A stretch of DNA of 64,000 nucleotides. Origin: Ectopseudomonas toyotomiensis (lineage in GTDB: Bacteria; Pseudomonadota; Gammaproteobacteria; Pseudomonadales; Pseudomonadaceae). The stretch lies in contig NZ_FOXK01000001.1 of the NCBI RefSeq assembly GCF_900115695.1, forward strand, positions 124,001-188,000. Direction: 5' to 3'. The notes beneath the pieces were generated by a model. It searched no databases and was not told the origin of the DNA. It saw only the letters and a program-made list of their open reading frames with translations. Each line of letters begins with the position of its first letter. The stretch's first letter is position 1. Shown here in pieces: positions 8,453-17,916 of this stretch. The position numbers were made by a program, and so were the translations under genes.

Positions 8453-9832
8453 CAGCGGAAACTCGACACGCACCCGCAGGCCATGCGGCTGCACCTGATG
8501 CAGGCTGATTCGAGCCTGATGGGCGCGACAGATCTCGCCGACGATGGCCAAACCAAGGCCTGCACCACTACCCAGGCTGCTGCGTCGGTAGAAACGCTCG
8601 AAAACCTTCTCATGCTCGGCCTCGGGAATGCCCGGGCCGTCATCTTCGACCTCAAGCACCGACGGCGCCAGTGCGCGGATGATCAGGTTGCCACCGGCTG
8701 GTGTATGCGCCAATGCGTTATCCAACAGGTTATTCAGCAACTCGTTGAGCAACGTCGGTTCGCCATCGATCCACACCGGCTGTTCGGCCTCCAGCGCCAG
8801 CGCGACGCCACGGGCGTGAGCCAGTGGCGCCATAGCCAGAGCCAGTTCACGCGCCAGCTGGCCGAGGTCGATACGCTGCGCGCCGCCTTCGGTAATGGCT
8901 CGCGCACCACTCTCGATACGCGCCAGGGACAGCAGTTGATTGGCCAGCGAAGTCAGACGATCACCTTGCTGCGCCACCTGTTCAAGGGTACTGCGCCACT
9001 CCTCGGGCTGTTCGGCACGCAAGCCCAGGGTGATACGCGCTTTCAGTGCCGCCAGCGGCGTGCGCAACTCATGCGCGGCATCGGCGATGAACTGCGACTG
9101 CCGCTCGAACAGACCTCGCAAGCGCTCGTTGAACTGGTTCAATGCCTCCACCAGTGGCAGCACCTCGCGCGGCAGACCGCTATCCGGCAGCGGCTGCAGG
9201 TCGTCGCTGGCCCTCTCTGCCACCTCCCTGCGCAGCGCCTCCAGCGGCCGCAAGGCCAGATTCACGGCCAACCACACCAGCAGCAGCGCGCTGAACGAGA
9301 GCAACCCCATGCGCCACAGAGTGCCGATCAGCAGCTCACGAGCCATGCGCTCACGCGCACCCTGCGTCTCCGCCACCCGGATTTCAGCGATGCCATTGAG
9401 CTGCGGTTCGCTGACCGGCTGCAGCAGGCTGACCACACGCACGCCCTGGTTGCGGTACTCGGCGTCGTAGAAGTGTGCCAGCGCCGGATAATCGTCAGTA
9501 CGCGGCGTGCCCGGCGGCGCTGGCGGCAGGTCCTCATAGCCGGAAACCTGATTACCCTGCAGGTCGAGCACCTGGTAGTAGATGCGTCCGGCGCTGTCGT
9601 AGGCGAAGGTATCCAGCGCGACATAAGGAATATTGGCGCGCAACCGGCCGTCCTCGGCATACAGACCATCGGCCACTGCGCGCGCCGATGCCAGCAGCGT
9701 GCGGTCATAGGCGGTATCGGCGGCACGGCGTGCACTCCAGTAGGCACTGAAACTGCTCAGCAGCAGGATCAGCGACAACAGTAGCGCCAGGCGCCGTAGC
9801 AGACGCCCGCGCAGACTGACGCCACGACTCAT
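8435..9832 (-). CDS. tctE: Sensor histidine kinase TctE
   Basis: A 465-residue membrane histidine kinase. A first membrane segment (about 13-32) and a second (about 172-192) enclose a periplasmic sensor region of the two-component sensor kinase N-terminal type. A HAMP-like linker follows. The phospho-acceptor is His254 in DAAHELRTPL. An ATPase domain with a DNALAHTP N box and DDGPGIP G1 box completes it. The gene is coupled to tctD by a four-base overlap. Proximity to the divergent porin and tctCBA genes indicates that it senses citrate or a related tricarboxylate. Confidence 0.88.
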   Translation of the reverse strand: MSRGVSLRGRLLRRLALLLSLILLLSSFSAYWSARRAADTAYDRTLLASARAVADGLYAEDGRLRANIPYVALDTFAYDSAGRIYYQVLDLQGNQVSGYEDLPPAPPGTPRTDDYPALAHFYDAEYRNQGVRVVSLLQPVSEPQLNGIAEIRVAETQGARERMARELLIGTLWRMGLLSFSALLLVWLAVNLALRPLEALRREVAERASDDLQPLPDSGLPREVLPLVEALNQFNERLRGLFERQSQFIADAAHELRTPLAALKARITLGLRAEQPEEWRSTLEQVAQQGDRLTSLANQLLSLARIESGARAITEGGAQRIDLGQLARELALAMAPLAHARGVALALEAEQPVWIDGEPTLLNELLNNLLDNALAHTPAGGNLIIRALAPSVLEVEDDGPGIPEAEHEKVFERFYRRSSLGSGAGLGLAIVGEICRAHQARISLHQVQPHGLRVRVEFPLSVAEA

Positions 9833-10500
9833 GCCTCGACCGTTTCCAGCAGGTAGCCAAGACCACGGAAGGTGACGATACGTACGGCGCTGCCCTCGAG
9901 TTTCTTGCGCAGGCGGTGAATGTAGATTTCGATGGCATCCGGGCTGGCGTCCTCGTCCAGACCGAACACCTGCGCCGCCAGCTGCTCCTTGCTCATCACC
10001 CTGCCCGGCCTGGCAATCATCGCCTCCAGCACCGCCTGCTCACGGGCAGTCAGGCTGAGCGCTTCGCCATCGAGGCTGAAACGACGCGCGCCAAGGTCGT
10101 AGACCAGGTCGCCGCAGCGCTGCAACTGTTCGCCGCCGAGTACGCTGCGCCGCAGCAGCGCCTTGACTCGAGCTTCCAGTTCGGTCAACTCGAAGGGTTT
10201 GGCCAGGTAGTCATCGGCACCCAGATTGAGGCCATGCACGCGGTCCTTGACCTCGCCACGCGCAGTCAGCATCAGCACCGGCAGGGTCTGACCGCGGTCA
10301 CGCAGGCGCGCCAACACGGCAAAGCCGTCCAGACGAGGCAAACCGATATCGAGAATCGCCAAGGCGTACTCCTCGCTGCACAGCGCAAGGTCAGCGGCCA
10401 CGCCATCGTGCAGCACGTCCACCGTCCAGCCTGCACCTTTGAGCGCCTGGGCCACGCTTTCCGCCAATTGCGGATGGTCTTCGACCAGCAGAATCCGCAC
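9829..10500 (-). CDS. tctD: Response regulator TctD (OmpR/PhoB family)
   Basis: A 223-residue response regulator. The receiver domain (about 1-115) has acidic residues at Glu7-Asp8, the phosphorylation site Asp51 in AILDIGLPRLDG, and the KPF lysine near residue 101. A winged-helix DNA-binding domain follows (about 128-220). I choose the GTG at 10498-10500 because it aligns with the usual MRILLVEDH start and has GGAGG six bases upstream; the frame extends 36 codons further without support. It overlaps tctE by four bases and should activate the divergent opdH-tctCBA genes. Confidence 0.9.
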   Translation of the reverse strand: MRILLVEDHPQLAESVAQALKGAGWTVDVLHDGVAADLALCSEEYALAILDIGLPRLDGFAVLARLRDRGQTLPVLMLTARGEVKDRVHGLNLGADDYLAKPFELTELEARVKALLRRSVLGGEQLQRCGDLVYDLGARRFSLDGEALSLTAREQAVLEAMIARPGRVMSKEQLAAQVFGLDEDASPDAIEIYIHRLRKKLEGSAVRIVTFRGLGYLLETVEA

Positions 10501-10633
10501 CGCCACCTCCAGCTGCAGCATCGTTAAAGGCGCGCAGTTTAGCGCCGCCACGGCTGCTGTGAATTGCTCAAATGCCAAAGCAGCATCTGATTTGCAGCCT
10601 TGCGTCACCCGCCATGACGCAACAACACACCAT

Positions 10634-10669
10634 CATGAAAATCTTTCGTCCATGAAAGCCTAGTGAAAG
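10634..10669 (+). promoter_or_regulatory. Repeated TGAAA boxes upstream of the porin gene
   Basis: TGAAAA at 10636 and TGAAAG at 10653 and 10664 lie in the same orientation in the 266-base region between tctD and the porin gene. Response regulators of this family bind direct repeats, so these are candidate TctD sites. The 17- and 11-base spacings are irregular, which lowers confidence. Confidence 0.3.
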
Positions 10670-10766
10670 CTTGCCCTCATAGCATCGTTTCAAGGTGGCT
10701 CGATCCACCTGCTCAAGCGACCTGGCAGTGGTGCCAGGTGGCGACAAGAACAAAAACGGAGACCAC

Positions 10767-12035
10767 ATGATGCTCGCAGCCTCACGCCAGGCCCTGCCGC
10801 CTGTCCGCCTGCTCTGCCTGGCCATCGCCGCTACCGGCGCTGCCCCCCTCGCCAACGCCGCCTTCATCGAAGACAGCAGCGCCAGCCTCACCGCTACCAA
10901 CATCTACCTGAACCGCGACTTCCGCCAGTTCGAAGGCCAGAACAAGCGTGAAGAATGGGGCCAGGGCTTTCGCCTCGACCTGCAGTCCGGCTTCACCGAA
11001 GGCACCGTCGGTTTCGGTGTCGACGCCATGGGGCTGCTCGGTATCAAGCTCGACTCGGGCAAGGGCCGCACCGGTACCGATCTGCTACCCGTACACGACA
11101 ACGGTCGCTCCGCCGACGAATTCAGCCGCCTGGGGCTGACTGCCAAGGTCAAGGTCTCCGCCACCGAACTGCGCTACGGCTCGCACGTGCCCGAGCTGCC
11201 GGTGGTCAAAGCCAGCGACAGCCGCCTGTTGCCGCAGGTGTTCGAAGGCGGCCTGCTGACCTCCTCCGAACTGGAAGGCCTGACCTTCACCGGCGGCCGC
11301 CTGGACAAGGTCATCGACCGCGCCTCGACCAACTCCGAAGAGATGGTGCTCAACGCCAAGAACCGCCGCTTCGCCTCCGGCGTCGAAGCCGACCACCTCG
11401 ACCTCGCCGGCGTCGACTACAAGTTCGCCCCCGACTTCACCGGCCGCTACTACTTTGCCGATCTGGACGACATCTATCGCCAGCACTTCTTCGGCCTGCT
11501 GAGCAGCCACAAGGTCGGTGCCGGCACCCTGAGCAGCGACGTGCGTTATATCGTCAGTCGTGACAGCGGCGCATCCAACGCAGGCAAAATCGATAACCAG
11601 GCCTTCAACGCCATGGTCAGCTACGGCCTGGGCAGCCACAAGTTCGGCCTGGGCTTTCAGGACATGAGCGGCGACACCGGCTTTGCCTACATCGATGGCA
11701 GCGACCCCTTCCTGGTCAACTTCGTGCAGATCAACGACTTCGCCAACGCCGACGAGCGCTCCTGGCAGGCCCGCTACGATTACAACTTCGCCAGCGTCGG
11801 GGTTCCCGGCCTGACCTTCATGACCCGCTACATCCGTGGCGATGATGCTCGTGTTGCCGGCTCCGACGACCGTGGCGGCGAATGGGAACGCGATATCGAG
11901 TTCAAGTACGTGGTGCAGAACGGCCCACTCAAGGACCTCTACGTACGCGTACGCAACGCCAGTTTCCGCTCCGACTTCGCCCGCGACGCGGACGAGAACC
12001 GTGTCATCGTCGGCTACACGCTGCCGATCTGGTAA
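10767..12035 (+). CDS. opdH: OprD-family outer-membrane porin (OpdH-like, tricarboxylate uptake)
   Basis: A 422-residue porin with a signal peptide (about residues 1-32, ending PLANAA). The mature part shows the OprD pattern: an FIEDSSASLTATNIYLNRDF start, alternating beta strands and a C-terminal strand ending in the aromatic tryptophan (GYTLPIW). I place the start at 10767, eight codon-free bases after ACGGAG; the frame extends 24 codons upstream. OprD porins admit small carboxylates and basic amino acids. Position just before tctCBA and beside tctDE matches OpdH, the cis-aconitate/tricarboxylate porin of P. aeruginosa; the substrate is inferred from context. Confidence 0.85.
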   Translation: MMLAASRQALPPVRLLCLAIAATGAAPLANAAFIEDSSASLTATNIYLNRDFRQFEGQNKREEWGQGFRLDLQSGFTEGTVGFGVDAMGLLGIKLDSGKGRTGTDLLPVHDNGRSADEFSRLGLTAKVKVSATELRYGSHVPELPVVKASDSRLLPQVFEGGLLTSSELEGLTFTGGRLDKVIDRASTNSEEMVLNAKNRRFASGVEADHLDLAGVDYKFAPDFTGRYYFADLDDIYRQHFFGLLSSHKVGAGTLSSDVRYIVSRDSGASNAGKIDNQAFNAMVSYGLGSHKFGLGFQDMSGDTGFAYIDGSDPFLVNFVQINDFANADERSWQARYDYNFASVGVPGLTFMTRYIRGDDARVAGSDDRGGEWERDIEFKYVVQNGPLKDLYVRVRNASFRSDFARDADENRVIVGYTLPIW

Positions 12036-12067
12036 ACAACAACAAGACTCGCGAGGAATCACCCATC

Positions 12068-13045
12068 ATGAAATCTGTCCTGACCCGCGCCGCCCTGGCG
12101 ACTGCCTGCCTGGCCTTTGCCAGCCAACTGCTGGCTGCCGAACCCAAGCGTCCGGAATGCATCGCCCCGGCCAAGCCCGGCGGTGGTTTCGACCTGACCT
12201 GCAAACTGGCCCAGAGCGGCCTGAAAGATACCGGCCTGCTCAAAGCGCCGATGCGCGTCACCTATATGCCCGGCGGCGTCGGCGCCGTGGCCTACAACGC
12301 CGTGGTCGCCCAGCGCGCCAAGGACCCAGGCACCATCACCGCCTTCTCCTCGGGTTCGCTGCTGAACCTGGCACAGGGCAAGTTCGGTCGTTACGACGAG
12401 ACTGCCGTGCGCTGGCTGGCCGCCATCGGCACCGATTACGGCGCCATCACCGTGCGTGCTGACGCACCGTGGCAGACGCTCGGCGAGCTGGTCGAAACGC
12501 TGAAGAAGGACCCAGCCAGCGTGGTGTTCGGCGCCGGTGCCACCATTGGCGGCCAGGACTGGATGCAGACCGCGCTGATCGCCCGCGCCGCCGGCATCGA
12601 CCCGCAGAACCTGCGCTACGTCGCCTTCGAAGGCGGCGGCGAAACCCTCACCGCCATGCTCGGCGGTCACGTCCAGGTCACCTCCAGCGGCCTCGGCGAA
12701 GTGACCCCGCAACTGGCCGCCGGCAAGGTGCGCATCCTCGCCGTGCTGGCCGATGATCGTCTGCCGGGCAAGCTGGCCGATATCCCCACTGCCAAGGAAC
12801 AGGGTTTCGACATCAGCTGGCCGGTGATCCGCGGCTTCTACATGGGCCCGCAAGTCAGCGACGAGCAGTTCGCCTGGTGGCAGGGTCAGTTCGAGCAAAT
12901 GCTCGCCCGTGACGACTTCGCCACCCTGCGCGAGCAGCGTGACCTGTTCCCCCTGTCGCTCACCGGCGACGAGCTCAACGCTTTCGTGCTCAAGCAGGTG
13001 CAGGAATACAAGGCGCTGGCCGGCGAGTTCGGCCTGATCCAGTAA
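12068..13045 (+). CDS. tctC: Tripartite tricarboxylate transporter substrate-binding protein TctC
   Basis: A 325-residue periplasmic binding protein of the Bug/TctC family. The signal peptide covers about residues 1-23 (cut near QLLAA). The AKPGGGFDLTC segment, which forms part of the carboxylate-binding site in this family, is at about residues 33-43. It delivers citrate or related tricarboxylates to the TctAB membrane subunits. The start at 12068 has GAGGA ten bases upstream and opens the signal peptide; the longer frame reads through the porin gene. It lies 32 bases after the porin. Confidence 0.92.
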   Translation: MKSVLTRAALATACLAFASQLLAAEPKRPECIAPAKPGGGFDLTCKLAQSGLKDTGLLKAPMRVTYMPGGVGAVAYNAVVAQRAKDPGTITAFSSGSLLNLAQGKFGRYDETAVRWLAAIGTDYGAITVRADAPWQTLGELVETLKKDPASVVFGAGATIGGQDWMQTALIARAAGIDPQNLRYVAFEGGGETLTAMLGGHVQVTSSGLGEVTPQLAAGKVRILAVLADDRLPGKLADIPTAKEQGFDISWPVIRGFYMGPQVSDEQFAWWQGQFEQMLARDDFATLREQRDLFPLSLTGDELNAFVLKQVQEYKALAGEFGLIQ

Positions 13046-13107
13046 CACTCCTGCGTAATCCGCGTTCGGCCGCCACCTGGCGGCCGGCGCTCCCGAGGTA
13101 AAACACC

Positions 13108-13551
13108 ATGTACGTTCGCCTGTTCTCCGCGATCTGGCTGCTGCTGTGCGCCTGGCTCGCTGTCCTTGCCTGGGGCTTCCAGGCGCCCTTCGCCTATGAC
13201 CCGGTGGGCCCACGCGCCTACCCATTGCTGCTGTTGGCGTTGATGGGCGCGGGTAGCCTGTGGCTGATCATCAAGCCCGGCATGCTCGAACAACGCCTGG
13301 ACATTCCCGTGGCTATGCGCAGCGCCCTGTGCGTGGTGGTGCTGCTGGCCTATGCGCTGACCTTCGAGCTGCTCGGCTTCGTCATCAGCACCGCTCTGGC
13401 CACCTTCGCCCTAGGCCTGCTATTCACCGGCCGCCCGGTTCCTTGCGCGATCAGCGCAGTGCTGATGGGCGTACTGCTGTACAGCCTGTTCGACCTGCTG
13501 CTCGACGTGCCCCTGCCGCTCGGCCTGCTAGACGCTTTCGTGGAGAGCTGA
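13108..13551 (+). CDS. tctB: Tripartite tricarboxylate transporter small membrane subunit TctB
   Basis: A 147-residue membrane protein with four predicted membrane segments (about 8-24, 36-54, 72-100 and 110-135), the layout of TctB. It pairs with TctA in the inner membrane to make the cation-driven tricarboxylate carrier. The sequence GPRAYPLLLLALMG near residue 35 is typical for the family. It stands between tctC and tctA, one base before the tctA start. Confidence 0.9.
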   Translation: MYVRLFSAIWLLLCAWLAVLAWGFQAPFAYDPVGPRAYPLLLLALMGAGSLWLIIKPGMLEQRLDIPVAMRSALCVVVLLAYALTFELLGFVISTALATFALGLLFTGRPVPCAISAVLMGVLLYSLFDLLLDVPLPLGLLDAFVES

Positions 13552-13552
13552 A

Positions 13553-15073
13553 ATGGAAACTCTTAACTTCCTCATGCAGGGCTTCGACGTCGCCACCAGG
13601 CCGACCAACCTGCTGGTGGCGCTGTTCGGCGCCTTCGTCGGCACCGTGGTCGGCCTGCTGCCGGGCCTCGGCCCGATCAACGGCGTGGCCCTGCTGCTGC
13701 CGCTGGCCTTTGCCCTCGGCCTGCCGCCGGAAACCGCACTGATCCTGCTCGCCGCCGTGTACCTGGGCTGCGAGTACGGCGGACGCATCTCCGCCATCCT
13801 GCTCAACGTGCCCGGTGACGCCGCCGCGGTCATGACCACCCTCGACGGTTATCCGCTGGCCCGTCAGGGCAAGGCTGGCATCGCCCTGTCGCTGTCGGCG
13901 GTGAGCTCGTTCATCGGCAGCATCATCGCCACCTGCGGCGTGGTGCTGTTCGCCCCGCTGCTGGCGAAATGGGCGGTGGCCTTTGGTCCTGCCGAATATT
14001 TCGTGCTGATGATCTTCGCCATCGCCTGCCTCGGCGGCATGGTCGGCGACAAGCCGGTCAAAACCCTGATGGCGGCGCTGATCGGTCTGGCCCTGGCCAC
14101 GGTCGGGGTGGACTCGACCACCGGCGTATATCGCTTCACCTTCGACAGCGTCAGCCTGTCCGACGGCATCCAGTTCGTCATCGTGGTGATCGGCTTCTTC
14201 AGCGTCAGCGAGATCCTGCTGATGTTGGAGAAGACCCACGGCGGGCAGCAGGCCGTGAAGGCCAGCGGGCGCCTGCTGTTCAACTTCAAGGAGTTCTGCC
14301 TGAGCTTCTGGACCATGATCCGCAGCGCCCTGGCCGGCTTCGTCATCGGCACGCTGCCCGGAGCCGGCGCGACCATCGCCAGCGCCATGACCTACATGAC
14401 CGAGAAGCGCCTGGCCGGGCCCAACGGCCGTTTCGGTAACGGTGACCTGCGTGGCCTGGCCGCTCCGGAAGCGGCCAACAACGCCTCGGCGTGCGGCTCC
14501 TTGATTCCCATGCTGACCCTTGGCGTACCCGGTTCGGGCACCACCGCGGTGATGATCGGCGCGCTGACCCTGTACAACATCACGCCCGGCCCACTGCTGT
14601 TCGAACAGCAACCGGACGTGGTCTGGGGCCTGATCGCCTCGCTGTTCATCGGCAACGTCATCCTGCTGGTGATGAACATCCCGCTGGTCGGTCTGTTCTC
14701 ACGCATGCTCGCCGTGCCCAACTGGGTGCTGGTGCCGGCGATCACCGTGATCAGCATGGTCGGTGTGTACGCGGTACACAGCACCACCTTCGACCTGGTG
14801 CTGATGATCGGCCTCGGCGTGTTCGGCTATATCCTGCGCAAGCTGGACTTCCCGCTGTCGGCGCTGATCCTCGGTTTCGTCCTCGGCGAGTTGATGGAAG
14901 ACAACCTGCGCCGCGCCCTGTCGATCTCCGCCGGTGAGCTGAGCATTCTCTGGGGCAGCCCGATCACCCTGACGCTGTGGGCGCTGGTAGTCCTGATGCT
15001 GGCCCTGCCGGGCATCCGCTGGATGCGTCGGCGCAAGCAGATCAAGGCGCAGGCTGATGCCTCTGCCGCGTGA
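13553..15073 (+). CDS. tctA: Tripartite tricarboxylate transporter large membrane subunit TctA
   Basis: A 506-residue polytopic membrane protein with about twelve segments. The repeated glycine-rich signatures of TctA are present: GLLPGLGPINGVALLLPL (about 38-55), CEYGGRISAILLNVPGD (about 73-89), GTLPGAGATIASAM (about 267-280) and GVPGSGTTAVM (about 325-335). It is the transport pore of the tricarboxylate carrier. It begins one base after tctB and its end overlaps the next gene by 17 bases, so tctCBA and the AbrB-like gene form one operon. Confidence 0.95.
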   Translation: METLNFLMQGFDVATRPTNLLVALFGAFVGTVVGLLPGLGPINGVALLLPLAFALGLPPETALILLAAVYLGCEYGGRISAILLNVPGDAAAVMTTLDGYPLARQGKAGIALSLSAVSSFIGSIIATCGVVLFAPLLAKWAVAFGPAEYFVLMIFAIACLGGMVGDKPVKTLMAALIGLALATVGVDSTTGVYRFTFDSVSLSDGIQFVIVVIGFFSVSEILLMLEKTHGGQQAVKASGRLLFNFKEFCLSFWTMIRSALAGFVIGTLPGAGATIASAMTYMTEKRLAGPNGRFGNGDLRGLAAPEAANNASACGSLIPMLTLGVPGSGTTAVMIGALTLYNITPGPLLFEQQPDVVWGLIASLFIGNVILLVMNIPLVGLFSRMLAVPNWVLVPAITVISMVGVYAVHSTTFDLVLMIGLGVFGYILRKLDFPLSALILGFVLGELMEDNLRRALSISAGELSILWGSPITLTLWALVVLMLALPGIRWMRRRKQIKAQADASAA

Positions 15074-16079
15074 TCTCTGGGTAACGCCGCTGGCCGGGGT
15101 GGTCGGCGGCTACCTGGCCAGCCTCGCCGGCTGGCCTTTGCCGTGGATGGTCGGCTCTCTGCTGGCAGTGATCGCCGTACGCTGCCTGGCCAATCGCGCC
15201 TTCAGCGAACTGCCGGGCGGACGCAAGGCCGGCCAGTGGCTGGTCGCCAGCGGTATCGGTTTGCACTTCACCAGCGAAGTGCTGGAGCAGGTGCTCAGCC
15301 ATCTGCCCGTGATCGTGATGGGCGCCTTCGGCACGCTGCTTCTCAGCCTGATCGGCATCGCCATCCTGCGCCGTGCTGGCGTCGACCGCGCCACCGCCTT
15401 CTTCGCCAGCATGCCAGGTGGCGCCAGCGAAATGGTCAACCTGGCCCTGCGTCATGATGCTCAAGCGGCGCGAGTAGCGGCGGCGCATAGCCTGCGCCTG
15501 CTGCTGGTGGTGCTGCTGATTCCGGCGCTGTTCACCTGGGGCCTGCCCGCCGTCAGCGCGCCAACGCGCGCGCCGGTGGACTGGACCTGGCTGATCGGCC
15601 TGCTCGCCGCGGGCGCTGTGCTGGCGATGTTCTGGGGCCGCCTGAAACAACCCAACCCCTGGATGCTCGGCCCGCTGACCGCCTGCGCCGTGGCCAGCGC
15701 CAGCTTCGACCTGCATCTGGGCCTGCCGCAAGGCCTCGGCCAGTTCGGCCAGTGGCTGATTGGCTGCGCCCTGGGCTGCCACTTCGACCGCGCCTTCTTC
15801 CGCAGCGCACCGGGGTTTCTCGCCCGGGTGCTGGCCTTCACCTTGCTGGCGATGCTCGCTGCTGCCGCGCTCGGCGAAGCCCTGGGTTGGCTGGCGGGCG
15901 AAGACCACCTGTCGCTGATGCTGGGCATGATGCCCGGTGGCATCACCGAGCTGTGCCTGACTGCCGAAGCCTTGCAATTGTCGGTGGCGCTGGTCACCGC
16001 CTTGCAGGTGCTGCGGCTGTTTCTGGTGATGTTCCTTGCCGAGCCCTTATTCAAGCTCTGGTGCAAGAACCACGTTTAG
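15057..16079 (+). CDS. AbrB-family polytopic membrane protein
   Basis: A 340-residue membrane protein with about ten predicted segments in two similar halves, each with a small glycine-rich motif (FASMPGGASEMVNLA near 118-132, and LGMMPGGITELCLTA near 287-302). This duplicated layout is the AbrB membrane family, once annotated as ammonia monooxygenase. No biochemical role is established. Overlap of 17 bases with tctA implies co-translation, so a part in tricarboxylate handling is likely but unproven. A strong terminator begins at its stop codon. Confidence 0.8.
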   Translation: MPLPRDLWVTPLAGVVGGYLASLAGWPLPWMVGSLLAVIAVRCLANRAFSELPGGRKAGQWLVASGIGLHFTSEVLEQVLSHLPVIVMGAFGTLLLSLIGIAILRRAGVDRATAFFASMPGGASEMVNLALRHDAQAARVAAAHSLRLLLVVLLIPALFTWGLPAVSAPTRAPVDWTWLIGLLAAGAVLAMFWGRLKQPNPWMLGPLTACAVASASFDLHLGLPQGLGQFGQWLIGCALGCHFDRAFFRSAPGFLARVLAFTLLAMLAAAALGEALGWLAGEDHLSLMLGMMPGGITELCLTAEALQLSVALVTALQVLRLFLVMFLAEPLFKLWCKNHV

Positions 16080-16103
16080 CCCGCCTCGTGCGGGCTTTTT
16101 TTT
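16078..16103 (+). terminator. Rho-independent terminator of the opdH-tctCBA operon
   Basis: AGCCCG and CGGGCT pair around the loop CCTCGTG, followed by eight T residues. It overlaps the stop codon of the AbrB-like gene. Confidence 0.9.
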
Positions 16104-16129
16104 GCACGCCTGGCTGTGTGGCAAGGAAA

Positions 16130-16175
16130 AAGCTCGCGGCTGAAGCCCCTCCCACAGCCGTAGGGTGCGCCATGC
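16130..16175 (+). repeat. REP-like fragment
   Basis: The stretch GCTCGCGGCTGAAGCCC followed by CTCCCACAG resembles the short repetitive extragenic sequences dispersed in Pseudomonas genomes (variants of TCGCGGCTGAAGCCGCTCC). It lies between the tct operon terminator and the convergent pseudouridine synthase gene. It is recognised from general knowledge; only one copy is in the window. Confidence 0.4.
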
Positions 16176-16184
16176 GAACCAGGG

Positions 16185-17066
16185 CTACCACTGCAACTGC
16201 AGTTCGCTTTCGAACTCGCGCCTCTGCCCGCCAAGCGGATCGACGAAGCGCAGGCCGCGCGCCAGCAGCTTGAGTGGCTTGCTGTAGTCATCCGGCAGGT
16301 TGCGCGACTCCAGCAACTGCGGATAGAAGTCGTCGCCGACGATGGGCGCGCCGAGACCGGCAAGATGCACACGCAGCTGATGCTTGCGCCCCGTCACCGG
16401 CGACAGGCCGTAACGCCATAGGTCACCGCGCCGCTCCAGCACCTCGATGCGCGTTTCGCTGTTGGCCTCGCCCGCGACTTCCTGCATGCGGAAGAACGGC
16501 TCGCCATCGACCATGCGCGAACGATGCAGGTAGGGGAACTGCAACTGCGGCAGCGCCGGAGCGATGGCCTCGTAGCGTTTTTCCACTGCACGCTGGCGAA
16601 ACAACGCCTGGTACTGACCGCGACTGGCCGGATCGACCGAGAACAGCACCAGGCCAGCGGTCAGTCGGTCGATGCGGTGGATCGGCACCAGGTCGGGATT
16701 GCCGGTGCGCCTGATCAGACGCGCCAGCAGGGTCTGCTCGACGTACTCACCGGCCGGCATTACCGGCAGAAAATGCGGTTTGTCGGCGACCAGCAGATGC
16801 TCGTCCTGCCACAACACCTGCTCCTCGAAAGGAACTGGCGTCTCGTTCGGTACTTCGCGGAAGTAACGCACCTTCAGTCCGACCCGATAGGGATGCGTGG
16901 CATCGATGGACGCGCCAGCCGCGTCCAGCACACGGCCACGCGCCATACGCTCCAGCCAGGTAGCGCGGTCGATGGCGGGAAAGTGATCGCACAGGCAGTC
17001 GAGCACCGTCGCCCAGTCGCCCTGTGGCAGGTGAAGGGTGCTGGGGCGCATGGCGGGATTGGGCAT
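16185..17066 (-). CDS. RluA-family pseudouridine synthase
   Basis: A 293-residue enzyme of the RluA family, which isomerises uridine to pseudouridine in RNA. The catalytic motif HRIDRLTAG is at residues 130-138, with Asp133 as nucleophile. The segment AEKRYEA-like (VEKRYEAIAP) and the GRKHQLRVH segment near residue 235 support the call. An N-terminal S4-like segment is present but short. The RNA target cannot be told from sequence. The gene stands alone between the tct operon and a divergent lipoprotein gene. Confidence 0.9.
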   Translation of the reverse strand: MPNPAMRPSTLHLPQGDWATVLDCLCDHFPAIDRATWLERMARGRVLDAAGASIDATHPYRVGLKVRYFREVPNETPVPFEEQVLWQDEHLLVADKPHFLPVMPAGEYVEQTLLARLIRRTGNPDLVPIHRIDRLTAGLVLFSVDPASRGQYQALFRQRAVEKRYEAIAPALPQLQFPYLHRSRMVDGEPFFRMQEVAGEANSETRIEVLERRGDLWRYGLSPVTGRKHQLRVHLAGLGAPIVGDDFYPQLLESRNLPDDYSKPLKLLARGLRFVDPLGGQRREFESELQLQW

Positions 17067-17192
17067 TGCAGAAGGTGCTCGAGCGGATCCGGACGGGCGA
17101 ATTAGGCCGCACTCGCGCTACTCAGTCAAAGCAAACGGCTTGAGCGGACGTCCGCCTGTAGCTATGGTGGCCGCTCGTATCTGGAGAGACTC

Positions 17193-17864
17193 ATGTCCAT
17201 CACCCGCTCCCTGCTTACCAGCGTCGCCCTCCTCCCACTTCTGGCCGCCTGCCAGGTTTACACCGGCAAGCCGGAAGGCCCGCCACCGGCTACCCGCCTG
17301 CAGGGGCAGGTACAGGTCGAGGATGGTCAGCTGGTGTTCACCCCTTGCCAGGAGCAACGCCGCTTCGTGCTGATCGATGGCGACAGTACCGGCATCCAGC
17401 GCGAAGTCATGCAGCTCGGCAGCGATGGCCAGGCCAGCCTGTTCGCCGATCTGGCCGGTCGCCTGGGCGGCAGCCAGGGCAAGGGCAATGATGGTCGCTT
17501 CGAAGTCAGCCAGATCTATCGCCTGCAGGGCGAAGGTCATGGCTGCGACGACCTCAACTTCAAGCGCCTGGCCCTGCGCGCCAGCGGCAATGAGCCGTTC
17601 TGGCAACTGGAAGTCGGCAGCAAGGGCCTGGTACTCAACCGCCCCGGCCAGGAGCCGCTGGCCCTGCCCTACCTGGAAGAGCAGTTGCCGGATGGGCGCC
17701 TCAACTTCAGCAGCGAAGCCAACGGCCAGCGTCTGGATCTGTGGGTCGCACCGCAGCGCTGCGTTGATAGCATGAGCGGCACACTCAACCACCTCAGCGC
17801 CGAACTGCGACTCGACGGACAGGTGCTGCGTGGCTGCGCCCATTTCGGCGCCATGCGTAATTGA
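17193..17864 (+). CDS. COG3650-type lipoprotein
   Basis: A 223-residue predicted lipoprotein with lipobox LLAAC and Cys20 as the lipidated residue. Its C-terminal half contains ASGNEPFWQLEV (about 131-142), a motif of COG3650 proteins, which are related to the META/HslJ group. No aspartate follows the cysteine (QV), so outer-membrane delivery is likely. Molecular function is unknown. It is transcribed alone, divergent from the pseudouridine synthase. Confidence 0.8.
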   Translation: MSITRSLLTSVALLPLLAACQVYTGKPEGPPPATRLQGQVQVEDGQLVFTPCQEQRRFVLIDGDSTGIQREVMQLGSDGQASLFADLAGRLGGSQGKGNDGRFEVSQIYRLQGEGHGCDDLNFKRLALRASGNEPFWQLEVGSKGLVLNRPGQEPLALPYLEEQLPDGRLNFSSEANGQRLDLWVAPQRCVDSMSGTLNHLSAELRLDGQVLRGCAHFGAMRN

Positions 17865-17916
17865 CCATCAGTCATGCCGGTGACGCTGAGTGGCTGCACC
17901 GGCACGAACCGTTCAG

